Shown here one piece after another: positions 35,555 to 46,608 of a DNA stretch of 64,000 bases (position 1 is the first letter of the stretch; each line of letters starts with the position of its first letter). The position numbers and the translations under genes were made by a program. The DNA is from Rhododendron vialii (lineage: Eukaryota; Streptophyta; Magnoliopsida; Ericales; Ericaceae), in contig NC_080568.1 in NCBI RefSeq assembly GCF_030253575.1, positions 27,853,001 to 27,917,000 on the forward strand, written 5' to 3'. The notes under the pieces are model-generated. The model saw nothing but the letters and a program-made list of their open reading frames with translations, was not told the origin of the DNA and searched no databases.

Positions 35555-37090
35555 GGAAGTACTTAGCTGTCGTATTTTCTACGTTATATTTCTTGTTTAG
35601 TACTCTAGGTTTTTATTCATGTTTTCTAGTCTAGATAGTCTTAGTTTCCTTACGGCGCATGTTTCTTTAATTTGGTTTAGGTTTTTAGTCATCAAATTTT
35701 GTAGCCTATATAAAAGTATGTTAGGCCTAATTTTAGATACAATCAATAATGCATCAATAAAAGCAAAGTTTTTGGCGAGTGTAAGAAAAAAGATCATACA
35801 CGCATTTCCTAGAGCTTACCTAAGCAATTGACTCGGAGGTCAAGTTGAGGAATATTAGGCAGTATTATATTCTCCAAGTCATGCTGTTGTGATTTACTAC
35901 TACTACTACTACTACTTTGATTGGCTGGGACGACAGTAACAAGACTCTTGTTGATAGTGAAGGGTGTATGGAAAATGCTTCTACGTTCGTTTTTAGTGTT
36001 TTAATTATTTAATCACAGTGAGCTTGATGAGGGTATATGCTTATGTGTGGTATTTGGCTGAATGTTGTGTAGAGAGTTCATAAAGGTCAGGGTAACCACC
36101 CCAAAAATTAGGGTGCATGTGCTTATCCAAAAAAAATAAAAAAATTTAGGGTGGATGCACGGTATGTACTTTTGATTTTGAGCCATAAAAACTGTATTTT
36201 ACGACCTCGGATTTGAACACCCAAATAATTGTATTCATATTACAAGCAAACTGGTCTCGAATTCTCTTCTTTTGCTACAGACAAAGTCTGTTTTAGAGTA
36301 ACAATAGGGGCACACAAGCCCCCGACTCCCTTCAAAACAATGTATGCGTAAAGTAGCTGAAATCTTTCATACTCCTTTTTAAACTAAAGTTACTTGCATG
36401 TTTTTCTCCGATGCAAAGAAATTAAGCATGCACCACATTTGGAACCGACCAAGTTGTTATTTATTTTATTTTTTGTTACTTTTTGCAATTTGTTGACTAT
36501 ACTTTCTTCAAAGTGCCATCATGATGAATTAAGGGCAGGGAAATTACTTAGTAGTTAGTGCGATCGAGTTCATTTCATTTCCACAGACTTTCCATGAAAA
36601 TGAGGTTTACGCCGAAGTCCTCTTCCATTTTTTTATTTTCTCAATCCCAACTTGTACGCCAAAAGAAAATATTAGTAACTAATTTGACTTAAAGTCAATT
36701 ACCTTTTGAAACTTTACAATATTTCTGCTCCGCACTTTCGCTCCATGCGACGTGCCCCGAAATTCTATACATTCTCGTCAAGGCAAAAAGGATAACATAT
36801 AATTAAAAAAAAAGGAACCCAAACAAGATAGAAAAAACAAAGAGAGTCCAAATTGGTAGGGATGGAAGACGGTGTGGAATCGGATTCATTGGGTTTACTC
36901 CCTTTAGACGCGATCACCAAACGTTGAGTGCAATTTTGTTCATCCTCCCTCTTATTGGTTGAGAAAGGTATAGGTTTCATCCGTGCAATATACCTTTTGA
37001 TAAGCATAACATCACTTTTGTGATAGGATCCATACCGTTAATTTCAACCAATAAGAAAAAGATGTAATATTCACCATCTTAAATGGAGGT
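35555..37090. repeat. Triplicated segment, unit C (partial)
   Basis: Starts at the point matching 31490/34150 and ends where units A and B have TTAAATGGAGG. It has an extra 600 bp (about 35900-36480) not seen in the other units. No retained gene is seen. Confidence 0.7.
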
Positions 37091-38132
37091 ATGGCTGTTT
37101 ACCAATTTTTCCCTCGATCGAAATCGATAGAGATTTCGGAAAACAATGCCAACAACAAAAATAAGGGCGAATGCGGCTATGTCTCCACAAGACGGATCCG
37201 TGGTTCCACGCCGTATTTCAGAACTTCACTGGAAGAGAAATGGCAGTCGAGTCAAATGTGACATTAAGAACGAAATTGAAGACAAATGGAAGAGACTTCT
37301 GTTAATTTTCAACAATTGATCTATCGCCGTAAGCGACACATTAAAGATCCTAAGTTAAGCTTAGATTATGAAATTCTACTCCTACTCCTAATTATAACCC
37401 GAATGGGTTAGTAATGCCAAAAATTAAGAAAAATAAAGATAAACTTTGATTTGTTGGAGAGAGATTATAATGAAGTCTTAAAAGATTGTTTATCGAAAAC
37501 AACAAACGTAGGAAATAACTTCCTAACTTCTCCAGTAGTCTTCATTTAATCCTTTGCTTCCACTTGTCAAAATAACTTCCCACTTTCCTTCAAATGTGTA
37601 GGAGCATGACAAGTGTCATTTTAACTTCCACATGTGTAGGGGCAAGCCAAGTGTCCTGCATGCAAATAACAATAATAAAAGAAATACTAATACTAGTTCT
37701 AATATTAATAAGAATACTTAATAATAATAATAAAATAAGATGATTTTCATAATTGCCACCTTTCGGTCGATCATCGACAGACGGTGAAATATGGTGTAAA
37801 CAATGGCGTAGCAAAATCACACCCTACCCGTACTTGACTAGATATTCTATTATCCCATGTATATCTGCTGCCATTAGGTGAAAAATCGGGTAATACCCGT
37901 CTCCAAATGACTAGATCAGATCAAATTGGGTATTCATGTATACGGATATAATTCTCGTCCCTATAAATCGAGTAAAAGAAGGAGAGAATAAAGAAAAAAG
38001 ACAATAAAGAAAACCTATAATTAGGTTATTTGCACTCGTGTATCGTTCTGCTATCTTAGGGCCGTAAAGGGGAGACAAGCTTTTCAAAGTTGAGGTTGCT
38101 CAAATCTTACATTTAATTAACCCCCGTGAATG
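37091..38132. other. Intergenic, nothing recognised
   Basis: AT-rich. A stretch near 37605-37660 has two copies of ACTTCCACATGTGTAGG/CAAATGTGTAGGAGC with AAGTGTC, a small direct repeat. No gene-like signal. Confidence 0.4.
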
Positions 38133-38145
38133 GATTAATTGTGTT

Positions 38146-38423
38146 TTTTTTTTTTTCAATTGTTGAGGAAATTATTTACATCATATATGAAGAATAAAAG
38201 ACAAATTTAAGACACTATATTAATTATGAGAGTTTACGAGACAACCAAACCCAACAACTTAATAAATACAAAAAATAAGCCCAATGTAGGATAGGAACAA
38301 AAAAGAGCGGAAAAGCGCATCTAAGAGAAAAGGATCCACACGCAGGTGGAGAGATTCAAACTTCTGATCTTTTAGTGAGATGCAATAGTCCCGACCAACA
38401 GAGCTAGCTTGCTCCAATTGATT
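38146..38423 (-). mobile_element. tRNA-derived SINE, 278 bp
   Basis: On the minus strand it begins with a tRNA-like head: box A TAGCTCTGTTGGT and box B GTTTGAATCTC about 40 bases apart, ending in an A-run (the T-run at 38142-38156 on plus). Perfect 13-base flanks GATTAATTGTGTT lie at 38133-38145 and 38424-38436. Confidence 0.85.
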
Positions 38424-38436
38424 GATTAATTGTGTT

Positions 38437-39518
38437 AAACGAATATTGATAATATAAGCACAATTAGGAGTACTTTTGATACCAAAAATGCAAGAAGAGT
38501 AAATCTTTACAAGAATTTAATTAAGTTCTTGTAATGAATGTATAATTTTAAATTGTTATACTACTGTACTATTTGATCAACAAATTTATACTAATATAAT
38601 TTGACTTTTGAAGTTGATTTATCTTTTTATCCTTCTTTTCGTGCTGATACGTGAGGGCCCTCTTTGTCGGTGATTAGCATAAAGAGAAGTGAACCAATAC
38701 CTAACTCCTCTAATCTCTATGCTCTTGATCAAACCAACCCCCCACCTTCAAATTAATTAAGGCCCCGTATTGTTAAGATTCTTATTTTTTAAATACTTAT
38801 TTTTCGTTTTACAAGATAGATCATTCTCTCACAATACATCTTCTCTAATTTTTTAAAAAGTACTTACTTGAAAAATAAGTATTTTTATTTTAGTTAATGG
38901 AACACACCATTATTTTAGTTAGTGAGACAATTAAACAATTAAGAAGTAAAGGAGTGAACTTTTGGCTCTTTTTTTAAAGACTTTAAAAGTAATGATCATG
39001 ATGCAGAGAGAGAGCTGCACATTAAGCAGACATGCATTCTTTTGTGGCCAGCCAGCAAAAAAACATTTCGCGTGGGAAGTAGACAGATCTTGTTACTAAT
39101 ATATTGTATTTTGTCACAGTATAGTTGTGGAATCGTGAATTAAATTGTGAATCGTTCCGATTCGGTATTATTAGTTCTAATGTAGATGAGCAATTTAAAT
39201 TTATGCATTTGGGTTACAACACTACGTAATGTTAATGAGTTTTTTAGGTGTATAGAATTATAAATAAAAAAAGCTTGCATTTGGGCCATCGATGATGTAC
39301 ACCTATGTCAAGTCACAGTTCGTGCTGGTAATGTATTATTCACTACTCCATTACCATGCATTCATATCATGGTTTACTCCTTACCCCACATTCTCTATCC
39401 TGTCACAAAAACAAACAAACCAACACCCACAAACGTCTCCATTGCATGCCAACCACCATACAAAAAACTTTCCAGCTATTATTACCTCAAAGAATAAAAA
39501 ATGATACCGACATGAACA
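38437..39518. other. Intergenic, nothing recognised
   Basis: Contains a foldback-like region at 38765-38890 (ATTTTTTAAATACTTATTTTTC against GAAAAATAAGTATTTTTA), seen also in the triplicated units. No gene is recognised. Confidence 0.4.
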
Positions 39519-39899
39519 GGGACGGAGCTAGGATTTCGTAAACGCGCGCGGAGGCCGGATTATGAACAACAAGATTTTGAAATTTTAAGATTCGAAAATC
39601 TTATAGTTTGTTTGGTTTAGATTTCGAGCGGAGTTTTTGGGATTATCGGTGGAGAGAAATAGAAAGACAAGTGAGATTGATAATTGAAGAAAAAACCTAT
39701 GGGAGACCATGAGCAAAGAGAGAAATTAGATTTTGGGACCCAAAACGAAAACATTCTTAAGCATTTAAGTGTCTAAATAAACACCCAATACAAAATAAAA
39801 TTCTTAACAAATAAAAAATAATTAAAATTTGAAAAAAAAAAACTCTGAAACAACGCAGTGACCGTGGCCCCCATACGCCCACAAGTAGCTACGTCTATG
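39519..39899. mobile_element. Probable hAT-like element
   Basis: Left end CAGGGACGGAGCTAGG; the right end, reversed, is CCATAGACGTAGCTAC. The interior has TGGCCCCCATACGCCC, as in known plant hAT elements. No 8-base target duplication could be confirmed. Confidence 0.45.
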
Positions 39900-40379
39900 G
39901 AAACGAACGAACATGAAGAGTTCCGCATAGATATTTGTTCGAAACCCGATGTGTAAATACCTCCACGTCTACCATATAAGTAACTCCACGTCTACCATAT
40001 AAGACTCGCGTGTATTCACGAATGATTCTGGAAACATCTATATCCCAATACGTATGTGTGCGCAGCATTGCACTTGCTATTTGGTGGAAACTCAACCTCA
40101 CTTTCCCAGTAAATTAATGCTGTTTTGAAAATCTAGTCCATGGGGTATGATGAACCTCACACTTGTGTATCCCCAAGGATCAACAGAGATCTCATTGTAG
40201 ATCCGATAGGTCTTGACTTAAATTACTAGTAATTTGGTTATGAGCTGTCCCTCCACTTGAATAGTCATGCCCATCTAATTTTGTTCACATTTTGACTTCT
40301 TCTTCTTTTTTTTTTCCATCATCATCATCATACCTTCCACTAAAACAATGCCGTAAGTTTAATGATTTTGAGACGGAGG

Positions 40380-40860
40380 GATTGACCTTCAGGCTAGTGA
40401 CACACCCATTTTACACACGTTTTACCGTGTGTGGTCCTCTCGAAATATGCGAGAATGTGCATGTGGCCGAACTTACGTGTCTTGTACGTGTCACCAAGAC
40501 GCCACATAGAATATTCAGACCGGTTGCCGAGTCGTTCACATGGGCCAGTCATGTACCTCTCGATTGGCCTGCTCGTCGAGCTCCCCTCTCGATCGGCCCG
40601 CTCGTCGAGCTCCTCGTCTGGCCTCATGGGACGGTTGGGCTGAGCGCACCGTCCGGCTCATGTGCGCTCGACCCAAGCAATCTCCAGCGAAAATGGGGGT
40701 TCCCTGTGGTGCCATGCCCAATGGTTAGTCGGCCCACTACACCTCTATTGTGCACACAGCCACGCACAAAACAACAACCATTTTTGTACGGTTCACATTT
40801 CACACGCAATCACATCATATTATGTTGCTCTGAATGATTTGTTTGGAAATTCGTGTAAAC
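40380..40860. other. GC-rich unassigned patch
   Basis: An island of higher GC in AT-rich DNA, with frames open on both strands (the longest is 181 residues at 40292-40837). It includes a two-copy repeat of about 28 bases (CTCGAT-GGCC-GCTCGTCGAGCTCC, 40558 and 40586). Frames overlap in all directions, so coding is unlikely. Its edges look like an inserted element, but no ends were found. Confidence 0.3.
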
Positions 40861-41159
40861 AAGGGCCTTTTAGTCAATTTAATTTAGCAGAAACGCATCC
40901 TCAATAATGCTTCGCTTGCACCAAATATCCAGACACGGATCCATGCGCATGAAATTGTTCCATGCCGGCGAGTTCTATAGTCATTCATAGAACCTAAGCA
41001 CGTACACCAGATGATTCTAAAGACATCTGTGTCCAAATTTGTGTCCGAACGTTTAATTTGTATCCCCACTTTGTTGCTACAGCCTTTTTGACTTTTGCCA
41101 TTTGATAGCAACCCCCAACATTCCACTAATTCAAAAAATCCGTCTCCAATAAGAATGTG

Positions 41160-41170
41160 CATATAAATAG
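41160..41170 (+). promoter_or_regulatory. TATA box of the PSY-type peptide gene
   Basis: CATATAAATAG lies 72-82 bases before the ATG at 41242, leaving room for a leader of about 45-50 bases. Spacing and sequence are canonical. Confidence 0.65.
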
Positions 41171-41241
41171 GGTGCTCTCCGGCCTTTTATTAGACAGCAA
41201 AACAAACACTATACCAATAGCCCTAAACAAGTGCCATAGCA

Positions 41242-41329
41242 ATGCAAGCCTCTCTGCTTCGTCCGCTAGTGGTTCTTTTATGTATTTCTTCACTTATTTG
41301 CTCGAATGCTGCCCCAGTTTCGAGTAATG

Positions 41330-41407
<78 letters not shown>

Positions 41408-41750
41408 CTTCTTCCTCTGTTCTTGATCATGAAAATTACTCAATTTTATGTGCAGGAACAAGAAATCTAATGCTTCTGCCTGAAGTTTATCGAGTTTCGG
41501 GGAATGCCTACTTGGTATTTCACTGCTTCCATGATCCAAAGCTTAGTTTCGGATTAAGTAGTGCTTCTTACATCATGATTCTGACGAGGATTTTTGTGTG
41601 TGTCTTTTTTGGTTTGGTTCTCAGGAAAACAGAGGAGAAAGATTGAAGGGAGAAAGGGTGGTTATTGGAAGGATGGACGTGGAGCTGCATGATTATCCGG
41701 GGTCAGGGGCTAATCCTCACCACACTCCAATTCCAAAAACAGGGAATTGA
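41242..41750 (+). CDS. PSY-family tyrosine-sulfated peptide precursor
   Basis: Three small exons, 41242-41323, 41456-41514 and 41625-41750, join to 88 residues. Residues 1-24 are a signal peptide (LLRPLVVLLCISSLICSNA). The end is the hormone: RMDVELHDYPGSGANPHHTP at residues 63-82, holding the Asp-Tyr sulfation site (D70-Y71) and the conserved GAN..H.P core. The same core is found in Arabidopsis PSY1 and in the bacterial mimic RaxX. Known PSY peptides are sulfated by TPST, processed from precursors of 70-100 residues, secreted, and promote cell expansion through receptor kinases. Exon 1 donor (GTAATG) and exon 3 acceptor (CTCAG) are firm; the exon 2 donor at 41515 (GTATTT) is one of several in-phase choices, so residues 36-47 are uncertain. 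Intron 1 is mostly a CT repeat. Confidence 0.8.
41334..41402. repeat. (CT)n microsatellite in intron 1 of the PSY-type gene
   Basis: About 34 CT units starting ten bases after the exon 1 donor. Unspliced, it would read as a long Ser-Leu run. It makes up half of the 132-base intron and is therefore likely to vary in length between individuals. Confidence 0.9.
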
Positions 41751-41827
41751 TTGCTGATAAATAGCTAGTCTTTACTTAGCAATTACTACAACTTAATTTA
41801 GTGTGTCTGTATCAGTTACTACTTGAA

Positions 41828-41830
<3 letters not shown>

Positions 41831-41876
<46 letters not shown>
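41831..41876. repeat. (AG)n microsatellite downstream of the PSY-type gene
   Basis: About 23 AG units, 80 bases after the stop codon, probably in the 3' UTR. It is the reverse complement of the intron 1 repeat, so an unspliced transcript could pair with itself. Confidence 0.9.
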
Positions 41877-41879
<3 letters not shown>

Positions 41880-42354
41880 TTGTATAATTGGAGTGGATTT
41901 CAAGCACAAAATGAGAGTGCTTTATAAGTTCATGTATTTCTACTAATTCTCCCCAGCAGTTCATAAAGCTGACTTTGGTAATGATGGAATTACGTTCTAC
42001 TATTTATAACTCCGGTGTCTAGTCCTACTTACGCAAATGCGTTATTTCTCAATTACCTTTCTGGTTTTTGGTAGTGATTTTGCACCACTCGTTTGTATTT
42101 CTGCACTCCTTTCTGTTTTCCAAAACACGCTAGGCACGCGTCTAAGTTTACATGATCAATTTTTGCATCTCGTCTCAAGTGATAAGCGAACCCTTTTAAG
42201 TAGTATTGTAAATCTTACCATCATTCGTGAGAGAGAGAGGATGTAAGAATATAGGGTAAACTTAAGATATATTCAAAGCATTACTTTTTTTGTTTTCGTA
42301 CATGTGAACATTCTAGAATATTATGTTATCAGTTTATTTTAGTAGAAAATAATT

Positions 42355-42475
42355 TCGGCACTCCAATTTTTTATAATGTCACTCCAAAATTTATCTTTTA
42401 ATGTGTCTTGCTATGTATAATTTTTACACTAAAAAATAAATTTTAGAGTGTCATCATAAAAAAGTAGAGTGCCAA
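42355..42475. mobile_element. Short foldback MITE, about 120 bp
   Basis: TTCGGCACTCCAATTTTTTAT and TCACTCCAAAATTTA are mirrored by TAAATTTTAGAGTGTCA and AAAAAGTAGAGTGCCAAA. No target duplication was resolved. Confidence 0.6.
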
Positions 42476-42904
42476 AATCATTTTCCTTTATTTTTCATCA
42501 CATTAGAAAGATAATGTAACCTCAGATGCATGATTGACAACAAACAAAAAAAAAAAGTAGGTAAAAAAAGAAGAAGAAGGAAAGTTCGAAAGTCATTAGT
42601 ATTTTGTTTGTGTTCTCTTTTCATACGCAAGCTCCAAATTTGGAACATGGGCCTTGAACTGTTGACGAAATAAGGCCCAGTGGAGACTTTAGTTTTGGGG
42701 ACCAGTGTGCACTATGTTGTTTCTGTTTAATTAATTTACACTGTGCATGATTTTTTTTTTTAATAATCGGATTTCCGGGTCAGCTTACTCGCACATGTAC
42801 TAGTTCAAGTTCCTCAAGTTAACGACCAAACGGACTCTTCAGTAGCTACAAATAAATAGAAAATAATTTGCACATGAATAAATAAGTAGAACTGACACAG
42901 CCAG

Positions 42905-43123
42905 GGTTACCCTAATTGTAAGAGCGAGTGCTAGACTTAGGGAGTAATCCCCTTAGTCTGGGGTTCGATTCCCCACCGGATGAGTACCTTGATATTTTGA
43001 GCGGGAGGCCGCGGCTGGTGTGCTATAACTAGCTCTCCTCGAGATTTGGGTTGCGTAATTGGATCTACTTAGTGACCTAACTGTAAGGCTGTTCCTCGGT
43101 TTTTTTAAAAAAAAAAAAAAAAA
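42905..43123 (+). mobile_element. tRNA-derived SINE
   Basis: The head resembles a tRNA: TAATTGTAAGAGCGAGTGC (box A region) and GGGGTTCGATTCCCC (T-arm with box B, 42960-42974). The body then runs 120 bases into TTTTTTT and a 17-base A tail at about 43107-43123. It lacks a proper acceptor stem, so it is not a working tRNA gene. No flanking duplication was found. Confidence 0.65.
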
Positions 43124-44604
43124 CAAAGGTAGTACCGCCACTGGTTGGTGCAAGACAACTAGATTGAGATTCCAAAAAGGAAGTCAGAAGTTAGGTAAAG
43201 AACTTGCCTTATATGTAAGTTCAACTAATGTTTTTAGTGGAGGAAAGTGGATTATGTAAGGAAAGCACTTTCTCACCACTATCTTTCCACTGCATTTTGC
43301 GATTTTGGGGGCTTGACAAGTATAATTCAAAAATTATTCCCATTAGTTGGGTAAAATAGCATGATTCCTTTTCGCGAATGAAACCCTATTCTACTTGTTT
43401 GATCAATCGGTGAAAATGATTTTTGAAACTACCGGTCCCTACCATAAGGTCCGTATAAGCTATTTTGTCAATTGTCTCACTGTCTGTCACGTATAAACAT
43501 ATGCATTCATAAAGTGATAACTTGAGAAATTCTTATTAAGGTGTTCATGAAAATCAACTGTGCTGGAGTTATTAAATGATAGAATATAGGGTGACGACTC
43601 CATGAACTTCTTGTAGTGAGGCCGGATTTTTGGAGAAAAAAAGAAAGGGTAAAAAACAGAATTTCGTTATTTTGACGCTCAGAGGTTTGTTTGTTAGGAC
43701 CACGTGTGTAACAATTAAAGGAAGTAAAGAAATACGTCGACTCGGCTTCCTTAAAACCTACAAAGTATATTTAGAGACAATAACAATCTAAGCAAATGCA
43801 AGAAAACAAACTTTGCTGATCAGAAAAACATACAACGAAGACTCAAAGGTCTATAAAAATCTATGCAGACTACAAGGAAAAGCCACCAAAAGAGAAGTTA
43901 TTGTTTAAGAAGCCATCTTTTTCTCACACCGGAAGTGGCCGTATGGTAAGGAGTGTACATATATCTACATCAAACTAAAAGCCCATTCCCGGCGATGTCA
44001 ATGGTTGTTGCCGCCACTGCTGCTGTAAACATCTAAGGATCGATCCGCTCTTTTGATGGCTTGAAAAACCGCCAAACGCCTGTTGTGGGCCAAAGTTCAT
44101 CGAAAGTCGTCGGGACATAATAAGACCAAACAAGAAACATGCATTCACCCACTAGATATTTCTCTCAAGCTCACAAAATTAGATATCAAACCTAGATTAT
44201 TAGGGCAAGGTCCTAGGTTCAAGTCTTACCATAGAGTCTAATTTCCTAACCCCTTAAGTTAAAGGGACTTTGGGTGGGTGGGGGGGGAAGCCAAACAAGG
44301 AATAAGTGAAAAACGAAAGGACACGACGTACAAAAGCCTTAATTGAAAGAAAAAGGACCCTAGTCCAAGGATTCCTGTACAACATGTCCAAAACTGGTGG
44401 TGTTTCCAGCCATGATCCCTCGAATGATGAAGTTAGTCAAAGGATGTCGAAGTGTCTTAATTACTGATGCTTTGTAAATCAGGATTATTACGAGGTGTGT
44501 AACTTTGGAAGGTGGTGTTATGCTAGTAGTATCCGATATGGATCCCCTGGCCTGCAATTGTGTGATCACAAACATAATTCAATCATTCCTTCACATATAT
44601 CGAC
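43124..44604. other. Intergenic, nothing recognised
   Basis: Contains a possible decayed tRNA-like B box (AGGTTCAAGTCTTACC, near 44215) and a G-run at 44277-44287. No gene fits. Confidence 0.35.
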
Positions 44605-44975
44605 TTATTCTGCTTAATAAGTCATTTGACTTATTTTTTTGTTTTTATTCAAAATATTTTTCACATTTAGTTAGTTTTTCATCAATTTTTTTTAAGGATT
44701 ATTGCTGCGTAGTGACGAGAGGAATCTAAAAAATAAAAATTTACGATCAAAACCTAATTTCTTTGAATAAAGACAAAAATTGGCTTATTGGCTTATTTTT
44801 GTCTTTATTTAAAAAAAAATTGGGTTTCGATCGTATTTTCTTACTTTTTAGATTCCTCTCGTCACGACGAAGCAATAATCCTTAAAAAATTGACAAAAAA
44901 CTAATTAAATGTGGAAATTTTTTGAATAAGGACAAAAAAAAACCCAAATTACTTATTAAGCCGAACAACTTAACC
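44605..44975. mobile_element. Foldback MITE, about 370 bp
   Basis: A long inverted repeat: TGCTTAATAAGTCATTTGAC on the left is mirrored by ACTTATTAAGCCG, and GTGACGAGAGGAATCTAAA by TTTAGATTCCTCTCGTCAC. The centre is near 44790. TSDs were not resolved. Confidence 0.7.
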
Positions 44976-45243
44976 ATAATAAACGCAAGATAGATATGGT
45001 CATATATCCTCAAGACTTTTGCTACCATGATGAATTTTGTTAATCATAAATTCTATCTGTTTAATTCACTAAATTTAACAAAATTTGTACCAAAAGTAAT
45101 AGAAATCAAAGAATTTATCACTTTTTTTTTGGTACACATCAAAGAATTTATTACGTTAATAATACATAACTGTGGAGTATTTTTTGATTTTTGCAACTTC
45201 CAAAACACACTTCCAAGTTCCAAGTTAAATTCCATGCGAGACT

Positions 45244-45835
45244 TAAGGGCGGTTTGGCAAAACTGAAATAAACGCTAAAAAATTAAGTACTGAATGCTAA
45301 AAAAATTTTAAGTTGAGAAGTTGTTTAATAAACATAGTAATCAATGAATTGAAATAAATTTTGTTCTATTAGTTATTGGAATTCTCTTTTAATTTTATTG
45401 ATGGCCACCATGTATTTGGGGTAGTAGTGGAATGGTGATTGTGGTGGCGGTGGTGGAGTGTAGGAGTGGTGATGGTACTAGAATGCCATGGGAGTGGGAT
45501 TGGTGGTTGGGATGGTGTAGTGACGACGATGGTGGTGAAGTGGTGGTGGTAGTAGTAATGGCGGCAACGGCATAGTATTTGTGGTAGTGGTAGAGTGATG
45601 ATGGTACGTAGTGGCGACAATGGTTGGAGTACTGATAGTGGCGGAGTGGTGGAGGGAAAGGTGGAGATGGTGGTGGTGACGACAATGATAATGGCGGTGG
45701 TGCATAGGAAATGACTAATGTCGGCACTCATGAATGTAGTTAGAATTAAATAGCTCAAAGTTGCTTAATTTTTATCAACTTTTTAGCAATATAAAATGTG
45801 GTTAACAAATCTGCTTAATGACTTACTACTTAATT
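45244..45835 (+). mobile_element. MITE-like element with GGT-repeat core
   Basis: Starts TAAGGGCGGTTTGGCAAAACTG, then TTAAGTACTGAATGC, then a GGT/GTG-rich core at 45410-45710. Same order as the element ending at 33180 in reverse. The right end is uncertain. Confidence 0.5.
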
Positions 45836-46275
45836 CTTTCGATTTTAAGTAAATATACACGTGCAAACACAACATTGGTGATCTATAAGATATCTTGAGC
45901 AAAGTAGTCACAAGATGCAGATAGAAAAAATATTTCCCCCACCAATAAAGTAAACTAACGTGGATTAAAAAAACGGTATACCCAACCCAAAAAGTAAAAT
46001 AACGTGGCACAATTCTAGCCACTTTTAACACATCCAAAAATCATAAACTTGCACCCTTTAAAATTTCGTACTGAACTAAGCCAATTGGCTAAACTTGCAC
46101 TCTTTAAAAAAATATTGAGTAAAGATAAAAATCAGTCAAAAAGTCAAAATTTTTGACTTTATTTTTGAAGAAAAATGGTGTGGATTATAATTTTTCATTT
46201 TTTAAATTGTTCTCTTTGATACGAATCAATAATTCAAAATAATTTGATGTCAAACTAACAAATGCGAATTTCATA

Positions 46276-46493
46276 CTTTCTCCGTATCATAATATTTGTT
46301 CGGTCCGCAAAACGAGAACTATAAAATAATGTATTTTTTTCAAAAAAAAATTTAAAATTTTTTCATAAGTTAAAAGAACTCGTCAAGATCTAGTAAATTG
46401 TTGAATTTTTTTCCAACTTTTCTTACAAAAATTGTATTATTTTTACGTCTCTGTTTTGCGAACCGGACAAATATTATGGGACGAATGGAGTGA
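46276..46493. mobile_element. Stowaway-like MITE
   Basis: Ends CTTTCTCCGTATCATAATA and, reversed, CTCCATTCGTCCCATAATA resemble the Stowaway consensus CTCCCTCCGTCCC. A TA lies before the left end; the right boundary is uncertain by a few bases. It sits 115 bases before CHLP copy 1. Confidence 0.65.
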
Positions 46494-46608
46494 TATAAAG
46501 ACAAAAAATAAGCTACATTAATTAACTTATTTAGCCAAAACACCATTCAAACCAAAATCTACTGGATAATTAAACACCACTCACTACCCTCTTCCTATTC
46601 CGCCCATA

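Noticed and set aside
40292..40837. 181-residue plus-strand frame
   Set aside because: The other strand and other frames are equally open in the same GC-rich patch, and no domain is recognisable.
41242..41646. Single-exon 134-residue protein with a Ser-Leu run
   Set aside because: It reads through a CT microsatellite and two introns. The spliced model instead gives a known peptide-hormone precursor.
42905..42980. A functional tRNA gene
   Set aside because: The T-arm is good but there is no matching acceptor stem or proper anticodon arm, and a SINE body with A tail follows.
43600..43625. A CACTA transposon end (CTTCTTGTAGTG)
   Set aside because: Only the short terminal word is present. There are no subterminal repeats, and no matching start could be paired with it or with the end at 61812.
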